Origin: Neocallimastix lanati (nom. inval.)
Taxonomy: Eukaryota; Neocallimastigomycota; Neocallimastigomycetes; Neocallimastigales; Neocallimastigaceae
Assembly: GCA_016946835.1 (NCBI GenBank)
Contig: JACVTC010000010.1
Span: 822,501 to 875,000, forward strand
DNA length: 52,500 nt
Reading direction: 5' to 3'
In this document: positions 26,291 through 37,900 of the stretch, in pieces
Layout of the letters: every line of letters begins with the position of its first letter
Numbering within the stretch: position 1 is the stretch's first letter
Notes under the pieces: model-generated
What the model was told of the DNA's origin: nothing
The model's database searches: none
What the model saw: only the letters and a program-made list of their open reading frames with translations
Position numbers and translations under genes: made by a program

Positions 26291-26300
26291 ACATTACTAT

Positions 26301-26302
<2 letters not shown>
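26291..26302. repeat. Left 12-bp target-site duplication of the LINE
   Basis: ACATTACTATTA, identical to 31258-31269 and directly next to the T-run that begins the element. Confidence 0.85.
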
Positions 26303-26344
<42 letters not shown>

Positions 26345-29300
26345 CAGGGAAGAGAATACACTTCCAAAAACTTTATTAAATTTTATTTTAAAAAATACAT
26401 GTAGGTGAAAAGTACATTAGAAATTAAAAATAAAAAATTAAAAAATAAAAAATAAAAAATAAAAAAGCTCGAAAATACTATGTATTTCGGCAAGTTGTAC
26501 TATGCGGGAATTTTACCCTTCCTATCAAATAAAAAAGAAATAAAATTTAGAAGTAACATCCTTAAAATAGATAGTGTGGTGTCCACTAAACTCTCCCCGG
26601 ATTCATCATTTATTGAGCTACTAGGGCGAGAATCACCCTTCGTAGTAATAGATGATAATCCTGTATTTTCATTATGCCTTATCAGTACGACGTCGACGCT
26701 CTTGGTTAAGTTTGATATTTTGCAATACCTATCAAATAATAGCTCAAACGAACTACTTATGATAGGTATTGCATTTGTTAAGAATTCCGCCAAGCCCACA
26801 ATTTTTGGAACAGGTGACTCAGATGAACCTTTGAAAAGTAGTTCATTTAAATGTCTCTGTTCCCCACTATCGAAATGTAGTTCATTTAAAACTAAAGTCC
26901 CACCAAGAAGGAACAAGTATATATAATGATTGATATAATCTTCAAAATCAGAAATAGAGTCATAGGAAGAAAGAGGATTAAACGCTCTAATCTTCCTAAG
27001 GAATAAAACATAGAGATCATCGATGAAATTTAAAGAATTCCATCTAAAAGATGCAAGAGCATCGCATTTAAAAATCCAATGTTCAAAAGATTGATTACCT
27101 TCACCACAACATGGGCAGGACTTTGGACAATCTTCTGAAACTCTACCCATTCTAATAGCAATAGTAGTATTGTATTTATAACCACAGCGTAAACGTATAA
27201 TCCACGAAAATCCTAAGTTGAATTGGGGATATTTTAAGCTAAGCATTATTATAGCTTTATTGTTTGAGAACTTGTTACTATCGTAGTTTTGACCTTTAAT
27301 ACCTTGAAATCTGGAAACTGATTTCCAGTAACGTTCTATAATATCGTCATATTTTACACATTTAAATTTTTTGATTTTTTTATATAGTGTTCTAGATTCT
27401 TTAGTCCAGGAATAATAAGGCATTTTGGGAATAGATTTAATAAGATCCTTTATGATACAGTTTGATTTACTCCATTTTGCAAATGATTTAATCTGTAAGG
27501 CTGCGCAGATACCAGCAATAGGAGGGATGCTTAGATCTCGAGATAAAGCATAAGTACTCATTGTTGAATTATGTCTAATATAGTCATTGTTTTCTGTATT
27601 TGTTTTACCATTTTTAGAGAAGGAACCGATACACCAAAATAGACCAGTATTAATTAATGTTTGAATTCTAGCCGTTCTAGATTTGTTTGAACCAAGTAAA
27701 GGAGAATAATAAATTACTTTACTAATAACAAAGGATTGAAGAACTTTTTTCTTGTATACAATAGGAATAAGTTTATTTGAAAAGAAACGTGTAAATGAAA
27801 GAAGGGATTTTCTAACTTTAAAATGCATGTGAGATATAATGTGTTCTAGTAGGAGATCATCTGAAAAAGGAATACCAAGATAGACATAACTAGAAACTTT
27901 AGGAATATCATTCTTTCCTAAATAGAAGGTTGGATCACTATAGTCTGGAGGAGGTTGGAAGTTCATTGGTTTTATAACCATAGTTGCACACTTTTCAATA
28001 CCAAAAGTCATTTCATTTAAATTAGCCCATTTATGAACCTTTTTTAATAGTTTTTCTAAATTTTTTGCACTTGGAGCAATGAGAACAACATCATCAGCAA
28101 AGAGTCCACCACAACACTTTTTTCTTCCAACATTAACACCATACTTTTCACAGTCATTTAGTATATCATTGATGAATAAATTGAATAAAATTGGAGATAA
28201 AGGACAACCTTGACGAACACCTCTTTTAATAGGAAATTCATTTGATAACATTGAAGCAAATCGAGCACGTGCTTTAGATGAAGTATATAAATTACAAAGA
28301 AAATCAAAACATTTACCGCGTACTCCATAGTGATATAATTTAGTAAGAATGTTAAAAATAGGAACTGAATCATAAGCTTTTTTAAGATCTAAAAAAGCTA
28401 AATATGTGAATTTTCCTTGGAATTTTCTTCTTTGACAAATTTCTCTAACGGAAATGAATAAACTAATGCATTCTTCGCGGTTGCGAAATCCAAATTGTTC
28501 AGGTTTAATGAAATTGTGTGAGAGTGCGTAAGTAGATATTCTATCTGTTATAATTTTTGAAATGATTTTTAGTCCAACGTTAATGAGAGAAATACCTCGA
28601 TAATTACTACAATCTGATAGGTCACCCTTCTTAGGAATTGATACAATAGAAGCTGAGTTCCATTTTTTAGGAAATGACCCATTCCATATTTTATTAAATA
28701 TCAATTTTAGACACTTTCCAGCAGCAGGATGTGATTCTAGTAATTCTTCGTTACAAAAAAGAGCTTTGTAGAATTCAATCGGAATACCATCGGGGCCGGG
28801 TGCTTTGTTATTTTTCATCGATGAAATAGTTTTTTTAATATCTTCAATCGTAATAGGACCATTTATATTCCAGGTAGTGGATCTAAGACTAATATTCCTT
28901 AAAGCATGATTCCAGTAATTACGATTAAGGCTGTGACCTGAGGGATCCGAAGCAAGATCTTTATAATATTCAGCCCATCTATCTAATTGCTTTGAAGGAG
29001 AGATAATATCTTGACCAAACTTAGATTTAATGCAAGTAAGGGAGGTAGATGAATATGATGGTTTAGCCATTTTCTTTAAACATCTCCAACCATTTTTGAA
29101 ATCTTTATTTAAAAAATAATTACCTATTTTTACTATATTAGCCTTAAATCTAGCAGAACGAAATTTACTCTTAGTTTTCTTGATTAATTTGCAAAGTTTT
29201 TCATATTTATTAAATTGTTCAAGGTAATTATCAACATTTTCACAATTAAAGTAAGGCTTAATATTCCGAAATGCAATATGTTTTTCATGAGATAGTTTTT

Positions 29301-31257
29301 TAATGTAATAAGGACAATGAAAAGCAGAGCCCTTTAAATTTGTTGGAATAAAAGCCTTAATATCTTTCCCGATATTATTTGCTGTATTGATAAATTTTTC
29401 TACCATTTCATCAGCCGTAAGCGAATTGTAATGAGAATCAAGGTCATTTTCTAGGATTGAAAAATAATTATGTGATAAAATATCTGAATTTTTTGTTTTA
29501 CAAATATGAGTTGACCATTTAGAAACTTTAGTAGGCCTTATAAAACCATCGGAGAGAACTTTGTTGCAAGAAAGTAAAATAGGTTTATGATCAGAAATAC
29601 CATAAAACGAAGTACAAACCGAGGTTTTATTAATATGGGATGCCAAAGCCTCATTATAGATGACATGATCAATGCAAGATGATCTAGTACCTTTAGCATA
29701 TGTAAATTGATTACCATATAAAGGAGCAATATACCAATTAGGAAAATTATTTGAAATATATGTTTTGATCTTCTTTAATGACATGTTAAAGTCACCAACT
29801 AGGACAGCCGGAACATTTTTTCTATTGTGAAAACGTAACCATTGAGAGAGTTCATCAAAAGCAACTAGTCTTGCTTCCTTCCATTTGCTTTGAGGGAAGT
29901 AGATATTACCAATAGTACATTTTTGATTCCAAAAAGAAGTAATATTAACTGAAATGATATATTTGTATAAAAACGGTTCTTGGAAGAAAGAGCACGAAGA
30001 ATGAACACCAATAAAGAGTCCTCTCATACCAGGGGTTTTAGGATTAGCTTTAAGGAAAACTGAGTTGTAATATGGAATTAAAGGTGATGAAACATCTTTT
30101 GGTAGATATTTACTTTTTCCAGTTTCTTGTAGACAGATACATATAGGTTTAAAAGTAGAGTTGAGATACAAAATACTATCTCGCTTTTCAGTATTCCAAC
30201 CGTTAATATTCCAACTAACACAGAGATTAAAGAAAGAAGAATTTGAATTTAGATGGCTAGAGAAAAAATCTTTTGCCATAGGATTAAGTTCAACATCAAT
30301 GTTTTTAGATTTCCTCGACTTGTTCATTTGATTCAGTTTATTACACAAGGACCAGGTAATTTTAGCTGTTTCAGGAATTTCATCTCTTAAGAAATTTAAA
30401 ACATAGAAAAAGATGAGATCATTTTTGTATTTATTAACCCTAATAATGAAGTATGAGCCATACCTTGGAGAAAAAAGTTTTTTAACATATGGAATAATTT
30501 CATTGTAGTAAGGGATCTTACTAATAACTTGTGCCATTAGTTTTCTAGGGGACCAAGAATTAAGGTCATGAATGAAAATAAGGCTATAATTATTCATATG
30601 ATTTCCGAAGCAGTAGAAACCACGATGGAAGGGAGTAGTGTTAACAGAACCAGAAGCATCCATGTTTAGAGTTAGTTGAGAAAAGAACTGACTTAATTTC
30701 TATTTAAAATGAATTGATTATAAGGATTGAATACCAAAGAATTATATATAAAATATTTAACATTTAAGTTTACTGAATATAAGAGTTAATAGTTTCACAT
30801 GAATTGTATTTCCTAAGATATATTTAAAAAACAATGTTAGTGGAAAAATTATTTATTCAATAAAATAATGTAAAATAGTAAATTTAATTTATTTTTTTTT
30901 TTTTATATGTTAAAATATTGTAAAAGGATATGAAAATTAAAAAAACCTAAAGTAAAAAATTAATATAGAGATATAAAATATCATATATAACGATAAAAAA
31001 GTATATATATATATATAAAAAGTATAGAAAAAATATAGAAAAAATTTAAAAAATATAAGAAAAAAACAAAAACAATATTGTTAGTAGTATAGTGTAAAAA
31101 ATTCTTTTGATTGAATAATTGATTTAAAAAGCTACAGTTATGTTTTATATAAAAAGATTGAAATTGCATATAAGATTGAAAAATAATTAAGATTTTATTA
31201 TTATACTAATTGCTGAATCCCCTCAGAAACCATACAGCTTAGGTTCCATCATTGGGG
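26303..31257 (-). mobile_element. Full-length LINE (non-LTR retrotransposon), 4,955 bp
   Basis: Boundaries come from a perfect 12-bp duplication on both sides. In minus-strand order: a 594-bp 5' region (31257-30664), one long intact reading frame (30663-26500), a short 3' region, and a poly-A tail seen as T's at 26303-26341. The full length, uninterrupted frame and perfect duplication suggest recent insertion. It sits inside an older decayed LINE in the same orientation. Confidence 0.88.
26500..30663 (-). CDS. LINE endonuclease-reverse transcriptase, intact
   Basis: A 1387-residue frame without introns. Residues 1-140 include YSLIFIHDL and GSYFIIRV strands that could be an RRM-like RNA-binding fold (inference). 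Residues about 146-365 are an APE-type endonuclease with SWNING (150-155), LQET (178-181), GDFN (290-293), SCIDHVI (329-335) and SDHKP (357-361). Residues about 600-900 are reverse transcriptase with KAPGPDGIP, LDLKKAYDSV (catalytic D), RQGCPLSP and FADD (855-858). The C-terminal zinc motif is CPCC-x8-H-x4-C (1183-1200). Together these support target-primed reverse transcription. The likely clade is Tad1-like or a related fungal APE LINE, but phylogeny was not run. All catalytic residues I can check are present, so the element may be active. Base composition is richer in G+C than the flanking DNA. Confidence 0.93.
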   Translation of the reverse strand: MDASGSVNTTPFHRGFYCFGNHMNNYSLIFIHDLNSWSPRKLMAQVISKIPYYNEIIPYVKKLFSPRYGSYFIIRVNKYKNDLIFFYVLNFLRDEIPETAKITWSLCNKLNQMNKSRKSKNIDVELNPMAKDFFSSHLNSNSSFFNLCVSWNINGWNTEKRDSILYLNSTFKPICICLQETGKSKYLPKDVSSPLIPYYNSVFLKANPKTPGMRGLFIGVHSSCSFFQEPFLYKYIISVNITSFWNQKCTIGNIYFPQSKWKEARLVAFDELSQWLRFHNRKNVPAVLVGDFNMSLKKIKTYISNNFPNWYIAPLYGNQFTYAKGTRSSCIDHVIYNEALASHINKTSVCTSFYGISDHKPILLSCNKVLSDGFIRPTKVSKWSTHICKTKNSDILSHNYFSILENDLDSHYNSLTADEMVEKFINTANNIGKDIKAFIPTNLKGSAFHCPYYIKKLSHEKHIAFRNIKPYFNCENVDNYLEQFNKYEKLCKLIKKTKSKFRSARFKANIVKIGNYFLNKDFKNGWRCLKKMAKPSYSSTSLTCIKSKFGQDIISPSKQLDRWAEYYKDLASDPSGHSLNRNYWNHALRNISLRSTTWNINGPITIEDIKKTISSMKNNKAPGPDGIPIEFYKALFCNEELLESHPAAGKCLKLIFNKIWNGSFPKKWNSASIVSIPKKGDLSDCSNYRGISLINVGLKIISKIITDRISTYALSHNFIKPEQFGFRNREECISLFISVREICQRRKFQGKFTYLAFLDLKKAYDSVPIFNILTKLYHYGVRGKCFDFLCNLYTSSKARARFASMLSNEFPIKRGVRQGCPLSPILFNLFINDILNDCEKYGVNVGRKKCCGGLFADDVVLIAPSAKNLEKLLKKVHKWANLNEMTFGIEKCATMVIKPMNFQPPPDYSDPTFYLGKNDIPKVSSYVYLGIPFSDDLLLEHIISHMHFKVRKSLLSFTRFFSNKLIPIVYKKKVLQSFVISKVIYYSPLLGSNKSRTARIQTLINTGLFWCIGSFSKNGKTNTENNDYIRHNSTMSTYALSRDLSIPPIAGICAALQIKSFAKWSKSNCIIKDLIKSIPKMPYYSWTKESRTLYKKIKKFKCVKYDDIIERYWKSVSRFQGIKGQNYDSNKFSNNKAIIMLSLKYPQFNLGFSWIIRLRCGYKYNTTIAIRMGRVSEDCPKSCPCCGEGNQSFEHWIFKCDALASFRWNSLNFIDDLYVLFLRKIRAFNPLSSYDSISDFEDYINHYIYLFLLGGTLVLNELHFDSGEQRHLNELLFKGSSESPVPKIVGLAEFLTNAIPIISSSFELLFDRYCKISNLTKSVDVVLIRHNENTGLSSITTKGDSRPSSSINDESGESLVDTTLSILRMLLLNFISFLFDRKGKIPA

Positions 31258-31269
31258 ACATTACTATTA
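31258..31269. repeat. Right 12-bp target-site duplication of the LINE
   Basis: ACATTACTATTA, matching 26291-26302 exactly, with unrelated bases on the outer sides. Confidence 0.85.
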
Positions 31270-31470
31270 GATATTGGACAATATTTAGAAATAATATAAA
31301 ATATTTCATAAAGAATTTCAATATCCTTAAAATATTTCATTCGAAATTCACGGAAAAGATAGCATTTAGAAAACTAATGTTCCAATCGAGAATTACTATT
31401 TTACTATAACAACAAGGACACCTTTCAGGACAGTTTACTTCGATCAATTAAAGATAAAAAAAAAAAAAAA
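31258..31470 (-). pseudogene. Older LINE relic, 5' portion (zinc-finger part)
   Basis: On the minus strand, NCPERCPCC matches DCPKSCPCC of the intact LINE. After a frameshift, KCYLFREFRMKYFKDIEIL follows where the intact protein has KCDALASFR. The frame then runs into SNSN at the insertion point and continues as NSNVDTVTTDMNN at 26290, so the two halves were one gene before the nested insertion. Confidence 0.6.
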
Positions 31471-32411
31471 ATTAAAAAAAAAATAGATTTTTAATTAATC
31501 CTAGAAAAACTTTAATGCAAATAAAAATTAAAAATAAGTTTAGAGGTTAAAAAAAAAAAAATTTAGTTGAAATATAGTAACGGTACTTATTAAAGGACTG
31601 GACAAAGGAAAACGAGAATACAAATTTTTAAAATAAAAAGTAGTAAAAACTAATATATATAAAAAAAATGTTTATATTAACCATCTTTTTTTTAATTTTT
31701 CTTTTCCAGTATAAATTGTATAGGGAAATACTATAAAAATAATAATTCATTCCTAATTTATATTAACACCAGGACTCTTTAATTTAAATTTATTTTAAAA
31801 TAATAAACTATTAATTTATCTTAAATAATGAATGCCTTTTTTTTTAATTATTATATATGACAAGAAATAAGTTTATAAATTTTCTTACTCGATATTCTTT
31901 TTTATCTCTCCCTCTTTATTTTTAAATATTATAAATTTCACAATATATTTAATATCCAATTTATAATGTATCCTAATATTAAAAATACTCTATATTTACT
32001 TCTATGAAAAGTTTTATATTTATTTTAATATTTTAATTATTCCACAGTATTTTTTACATTATAAAAATTAATTATTTGTAATTGAATATTTGAAAAAATA
32101 TATTAAATAATATTAATTTCTTACATGCTCTCTTCCTATTATGTTAAAAAAATTAATCACATCCCGTACTGAATTTCCAATTTTCCCTAAAAATCTGAAA
32201 TTCACATAAATTCGTTTTTACTTTCAACATATTTTAATTTTAAATAATTTAAATTACTATAATTTATTAATTTATATAAAATATTTTTAACTTTAAAAAT
32301 AACTTATATGATTCCATTCGTGATATATATATATATATATTTTTAATAATTTATCTTTATTGATTGTCAAAAAATTGTATTAAAACATTTAAGTTGTCAA
32401 TAATACACTTT
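31471..32411. other. AT-rich region between LINE cluster and RPS8
   Basis: The right end may hold more decayed LINE sequence, but nothing aligns with confidence. The last 200 bases would be the 3' flank of RPS8. Confidence 0.5.
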
Positions 32412-33471
32412 TTACTTCTTAGACTTGATCTTTCTGACGTAGAAGTCAAGTTCCTTTCCTTCTAAGATATAACCGTCGGCACGACCGGATTGACCTGGAC
32501 GGGAAGAAATGCAGGCTATTTATTATTTTCATAACATATTATTTAAATTTACTATTAACTTATGATCACATATAATATTTAAAAATAATAAATTATATAT
32601 ATATTAGATTTTTACCGTAGAGACGACCAGCAGCGAATTGATCCTTAATGTTGCTTTCAATCTTAGATTGTTCCTTAAGGGCATCACGCTTACGTTGGGC
32701 ATGGTTGGAGAGTTTCTTTTCTTCTTCGTCGGTCTAAAATAATATTTTATTTATTAATTTTAGTATTTATTATTATATATTTTTATAATGAAATACCTTT
32801 AAATGCATACCTTCTTCTTACCGAGAGTAACACCGTAGTGAGATTCGAACCATTGTCTGAATGGAGCAGCATCAATTTGAACAATGGCGTTCTTGACAAG
32901 AGTGTTAGTACGGACAAGATCGTTATCAGAGGCGTTGTAGACGACAGCAACAATACGAGTCTTACGAGTGATAGCTTCAGATCCCCAAGAGAAGTTACCG
33001 CTATCTAATCTTAAAGCTCTGTACTTAAGGTTACCACCTCTAACTCTAATGGTATGGATCTTCTTAGAACCAAGCTTAGTTAAAGAGTTTTGACGACCCA
33101 TTTCGAACTTTCTCTTCTTACGGTATTGGGCGCGCTTGGCACCGGTAGCGTTACGCTTGTGACGACTGTCTCTGCTAATACCTATTTTTATATTCAATTT
33201 TTATATTCATTAATACACCATTTTCACTTTTATTGTTCATAGATTAATATTTTAAAACCTTTTTTCCATTATATTTTATATTCCATAAATTATTTATGTG
33301 ATATACAAAATATTACATATACAATATATTTTGTAACAATATTCAATCCATTAACTTTTTTATTATGCCAATATTTATATTATAATATCATAAATTTTTA
33401 TTCATTCATTCATTGAAAATAAAGGTTTCTTTATCATTCATTATTCATTAATTAAAATAATAATTACCCAT
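32412..33471 (-). CDS. RPS8: 40S ribosomal protein S8 (eS8)
   Basis: Four exons, 33471-33468, 33181-32811, 32733-32616 and 32515-32412, give 198 residues. Exon 1 carries only ATG plus one base, a common layout for ribosomal-protein genes. The start [20 protein letters not shown] and later [38 protein letters not shown] and LGKKK are diagnostic of eS8. The length fits the family (about 200 residues). eS8 binds 18S rRNA in the body of the small subunit. Codon use (GGT, CGT, AAG, GTC, ATC) is far richer in G/C-ending codons than neighbouring genes, as expected for a highly expressed gene. No unusual residue changes were seen. Confidence 0.97.
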
Positions 33472-33885
33472 GTTTATAACGAGTGTGGATTAAAAAAGAG
33501 AAAGATTAAACATTATGTAAGTTCTTTCATTTTTGTTAACTATTTTCATTTCTCATTTTTACCAATCATAGTACATAGCCACAAATAATTTTGAAGTCTG
33601 ATTGACTAAAATATCAAAATCAATTTAATTTAATATATTATGATATATATTATGATATATTTACAATATAAATAAATTTTTATATACATTTTTACATTAA
33701 TTTCAATATAATCAATAATAATATGTATAATATATATATATATTTTTTTTATTTTTTATTTTTTACCTGTATATCCATTATAAAAATTTTATCTTCTGTT
33801 AATAACAATTTAAATAACCTTATTTAATAGATTTACCAAGAATTAATATTTATAATTTTTTTGGATTAATTATTAATTTTTAATA

Positions 33886-33916
<31 letters not shown>

Positions 33917-34240
33917 TTTTTAAGTTGAAAAAATAAATGAAGATTTTAATAAAAAAATTTAAATATATTAATGATGTCACAATAATCACTTTTACAAAAT
34001 TTCTGTTTTCTAAATTATAAAAAAATTATAATAATTATTTGTATTAATTATAAAACTACAATAAATAATGTTAAACTTTAAATTTAAATTTATAAAAACT
34101 CTTTATATTTAATTTTAATTTACTATCATTACATCAATTTTTCATATGTTGTTCTTTATATTAGAAAATTGAATAAAAAAGAATATATTATGTTAAAACA
34201 CTTCATATTAAATATCTAATAAGTCTGTCTTTTATTATTA

Positions 34241-34339
<99 letters not shown>

Positions 34340-34417
34340 TTAATTAATTAATTAATTAATTAATTAATATTATTATAATACTATTATAAAGAAAAAATGG
34401 ATGAATTATAATATAAT

Positions 34418-34464
<47 letters not shown>

Positions 34465-34978
34465 TTAACTTTATCTGTAATTTTAATTTAAAATTATTTT
34501 GTTAAGTATTATTATATATATTATGTATATTATATATATACTTTTTAAAGTTTTAAAGTCGAATTTTAATTATTCAAAATATATATATTAATTTTTATAA
34601 TTGCAATTTTTATTTTTCTTTTCATAAATAAAAAAATTTTTTTAGTACATATTAAAATCTAAATATGTTTAAACATTTTTATGTATATATAGATAAGAAT
34701 TAATATAAATTAATAAAAAAAAATGAAATAAATAATCGAATAATTATATTCATTTTATGTATATAAAATAACAATTTATTAAATAAATAAAATTTTTGGA
34801 TTTAACAAATTTTATAATTATAAAAATTTTTAGAATAGTTCTATTAGATACATGTATAATGGATAAATAGATGTTATTAAAAAAAATATATATAAAAATA
34901 TTATAAATGAAAAAGAAAAAATGAAATAATTAAATTTATTATTCTTATATAATAGTCTATAATTATCATTTAAATAAT
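33472..34978. other. AT-rich region between RPS8 and RRP12
   Basis: The RPS8-proximal part should hold its promoter, though no motif is clear. A (TTTA)n run lies at about 34252-34342, followed by TTAA units, then an A-run at about 34422-34462. No gene recognised. Confidence 0.6.
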
Positions 34979-37900
34979 TTATTTATGCTTTTTGTTTCCC
35001 TTTCTAGCTTGTGCAATTCTTTGTTTTCTAGCAGAGTTATGACCTTCTGTACTACCCTTTTGAGCAGCACGAATAATATTTTTAAATGATCCAGCAACTT
35101 TAGCAGATTTACGCCTAATATTGTTTATAAAAAAAATAATAATAAAATAAAAATTTTATTTAGTATGTAATAATTAATGATTTTTTAATTATGTATGTAT
35201 ATATAGTATAAATCATTTTATATAGAATAGAATAATAATTATAATTTATATATAATTTAATTATTAATAAAAATATTTACTTATTTCCGACAATCTTTGA
35301 ATTTAATGGAATATAAGCATAAGGATCTAATTGGTTCTTCTTCTTAACATCACCAGCAGCATTCTATTTAAGAGATAAAAAAAAAAAAATTAATATAATA
35401 TTAAAAATTTTCATAGTTATTATTAATTATTATTCTATTATAATAATAATTATAAATAATTATAATAATAATGTTATTATTACCTTAGCCTTGTAATTTC
35501 TACCAAGCATATTAGCAATTTTACCATTTTCACCCTTTCCACGTTTAGTATTTTTTTCTTCATAATCATCATCTTCATCCATAAAGTCATCTTCTTCACT
35601 TCTACCACGCTTAGTTTGAGTTTTATTAAACTTAACACGACCTGATGGAGTACGAGTAAATCTATCTGCACTTTTAACACTTTGCATATAGTAATCTTCT
35701 TCAGCTGGTTCATTCATATCACCATCTTGATTATCTTCATCTTCGGAATCATTAATAATCATCTTACCAGAATCATTACGTTTAAAAGCTTCCTTCTTAT
35801 TCTTTCTCTTACTTCCACCAATATTTGATTCCTTAGTACCAATAACTCTTGAAACAATACGTGGATCCAAGAAATCAATTGCATCTTCAGATTCCTTAAT
35901 CCATGTACCATCATTCTTTTTGGTCTTATTATAGGTTTTGAATTGATCTGGGAGGTAACTATCCATATCTTCATCTTCATTATCTGAATTTTCATCACCA
36001 CTACCTAAATCACTTTCACTATCATACATAGTCTTTTCATAATTTTCATTAGTTTTTTCTTTATTCTTATTTTCTTCATCTTTCTTTTCAGTATTACTCT
36101 TTCTCTTAGCTCTTTCACGTCTCTTACGAATATTGACAATTAATTTTTTACTATCCTCTGGAACAAAACCTTCCACAACTTCATAACTGAATTTTCTAAT
36201 TAAACGTTCAAAGATATGACGAACTTTAGTTTTGAAGTGAGACTTTTTATCCTTAGAACAAGATAAAATAGAAGTAATAATTAATTCAACATAATCTTCT
36301 AAAAGTTCTGGTTCTAAACAAACGATAGCAACTTTAACGAAACCAAGAACAGCTTTTAAAACTTCTCGGCTTAATGAACTCATAAAATACATAACAGTAG
36401 TTAAAAGTTCCTTAATTAATTTTTTATCCATTTCATCTCTAAATTCATATAATAATCTAGATAAACAACCAATTGTTGCAGCTTGCATATGTGGTGAAGA
36501 ACCAGCTAAACCAGCAACAACCATCATAAAGTATTCATTTAAGTTAACATTACCCTTCTTACTATTCTCTTCAATGGAAGAAATATCATTATTCAAATTA
36601 GTCATATCGAAAGAATTATTAGTAGAGGTACTATGACCTTCACTATTCATATTCTTTTTTTCATTAAATTTACCAATTTCAAGCATCTTCTTACCCATAA
36701 TAACAATACCATCATAAGAAGTATTTCTGGTTTTTTCATTAACTTCTTTAGTACCAAGAATGATTTCAGATAGAATAATTGGAACAATTTGTAAAAGAAT
36801 TTCAGATTGTTCAGCACTAATAGCACTAATAGCACTAATTAAAGTGTTAGTACGTAATTTCTTAACACCACTATTAGCAGATAATTTCATGATAACTTGT
36901 GGATCAATAAGTTTACTGATAAGTTCTTCAATATTAATTATTTTTAAGAATTCTGGTTTATCTTTTATATTAGAAATAAGAGTAGCTAAAGATTTATAAG
37001 TTTTCTTTTGTATGGTAGAATCAGAATCATTAATTTGACCAATTAAAACCTTATAGTATAAAACAATAGAATTATTTTCATCAATTGGTCCAGTTTCTTT
37101 CATTTCTGGTAAATTTGGTAAGAAAACTAACATTAAATCTAGAATATAATATAATCTATAGGTCTTTTGAAGATCTTGAGCATTCTTCTTAGTTGTTTCA
37201 TTATCATTATTAATTTGAGATTGAAGAAGAGTTTTAACTAAATTCTTAAAGTAAGATGAAATATCTTTACCTTCAGCAATCTTTAAACAACTGCAAATAG
37301 TATCTTCATAAGCGGTTCTTTCCTTTTCATAATAAGCACTAATATTACCCTTTTTAATACTTTCAATAATATCTAATTGAACATTAGTATATACATTACA
37401 TAAAGTAGCTAAAAATTTAGCAACATATTTTTTAATTTCAGTTAAATTATTCTTAGCTTTCCAAACAACTTCATCGGTAACAGTATCTTTTGGATTATTA
37501 ATTATATCATAGTTCTTATTAATTAAATCTTGAAGACCAGCACAAACTAATGGACGTAATTCTGGATTTGAAGATAAGTTTGGATATATTTTTTCAATAG
37601 GTTGTTGTAAAATCATACCTAAATGTTGAACAATTAAATGGAAGGATTGTTTAACATCACCTGGCATAGAACCACATAATTCTGGGAAAATTTGCCAAAT
37701 TTGAGTAGCTAAAGTTTCAAAAAGTTTGGATTCAGTAAATTTACTTTGTTTCCAGTATTCAGCACTCTTAGTATATAATCTCTTAGCCAACGGTAAGAAG
37801 AAAACACTAAAGAACTTCAATGAATTATTTCCAAATTTATTTGAGCTTTGATTTGAAGCTAAAGCTTTTGTAAAAATAGATAAAAGATATGGTCTTACAG

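Noticed and set aside
26480-26926. 148-codon plus-strand frame overlapping the LINE 3' end
   Set aside because: Antisense to the conserved C-terminal part of the LINE protein.
31585-31630. Plus-strand DWTKEN resembling SWTKES of the LINE
   Set aside because: Only four matching residues in a row and no further alignment.
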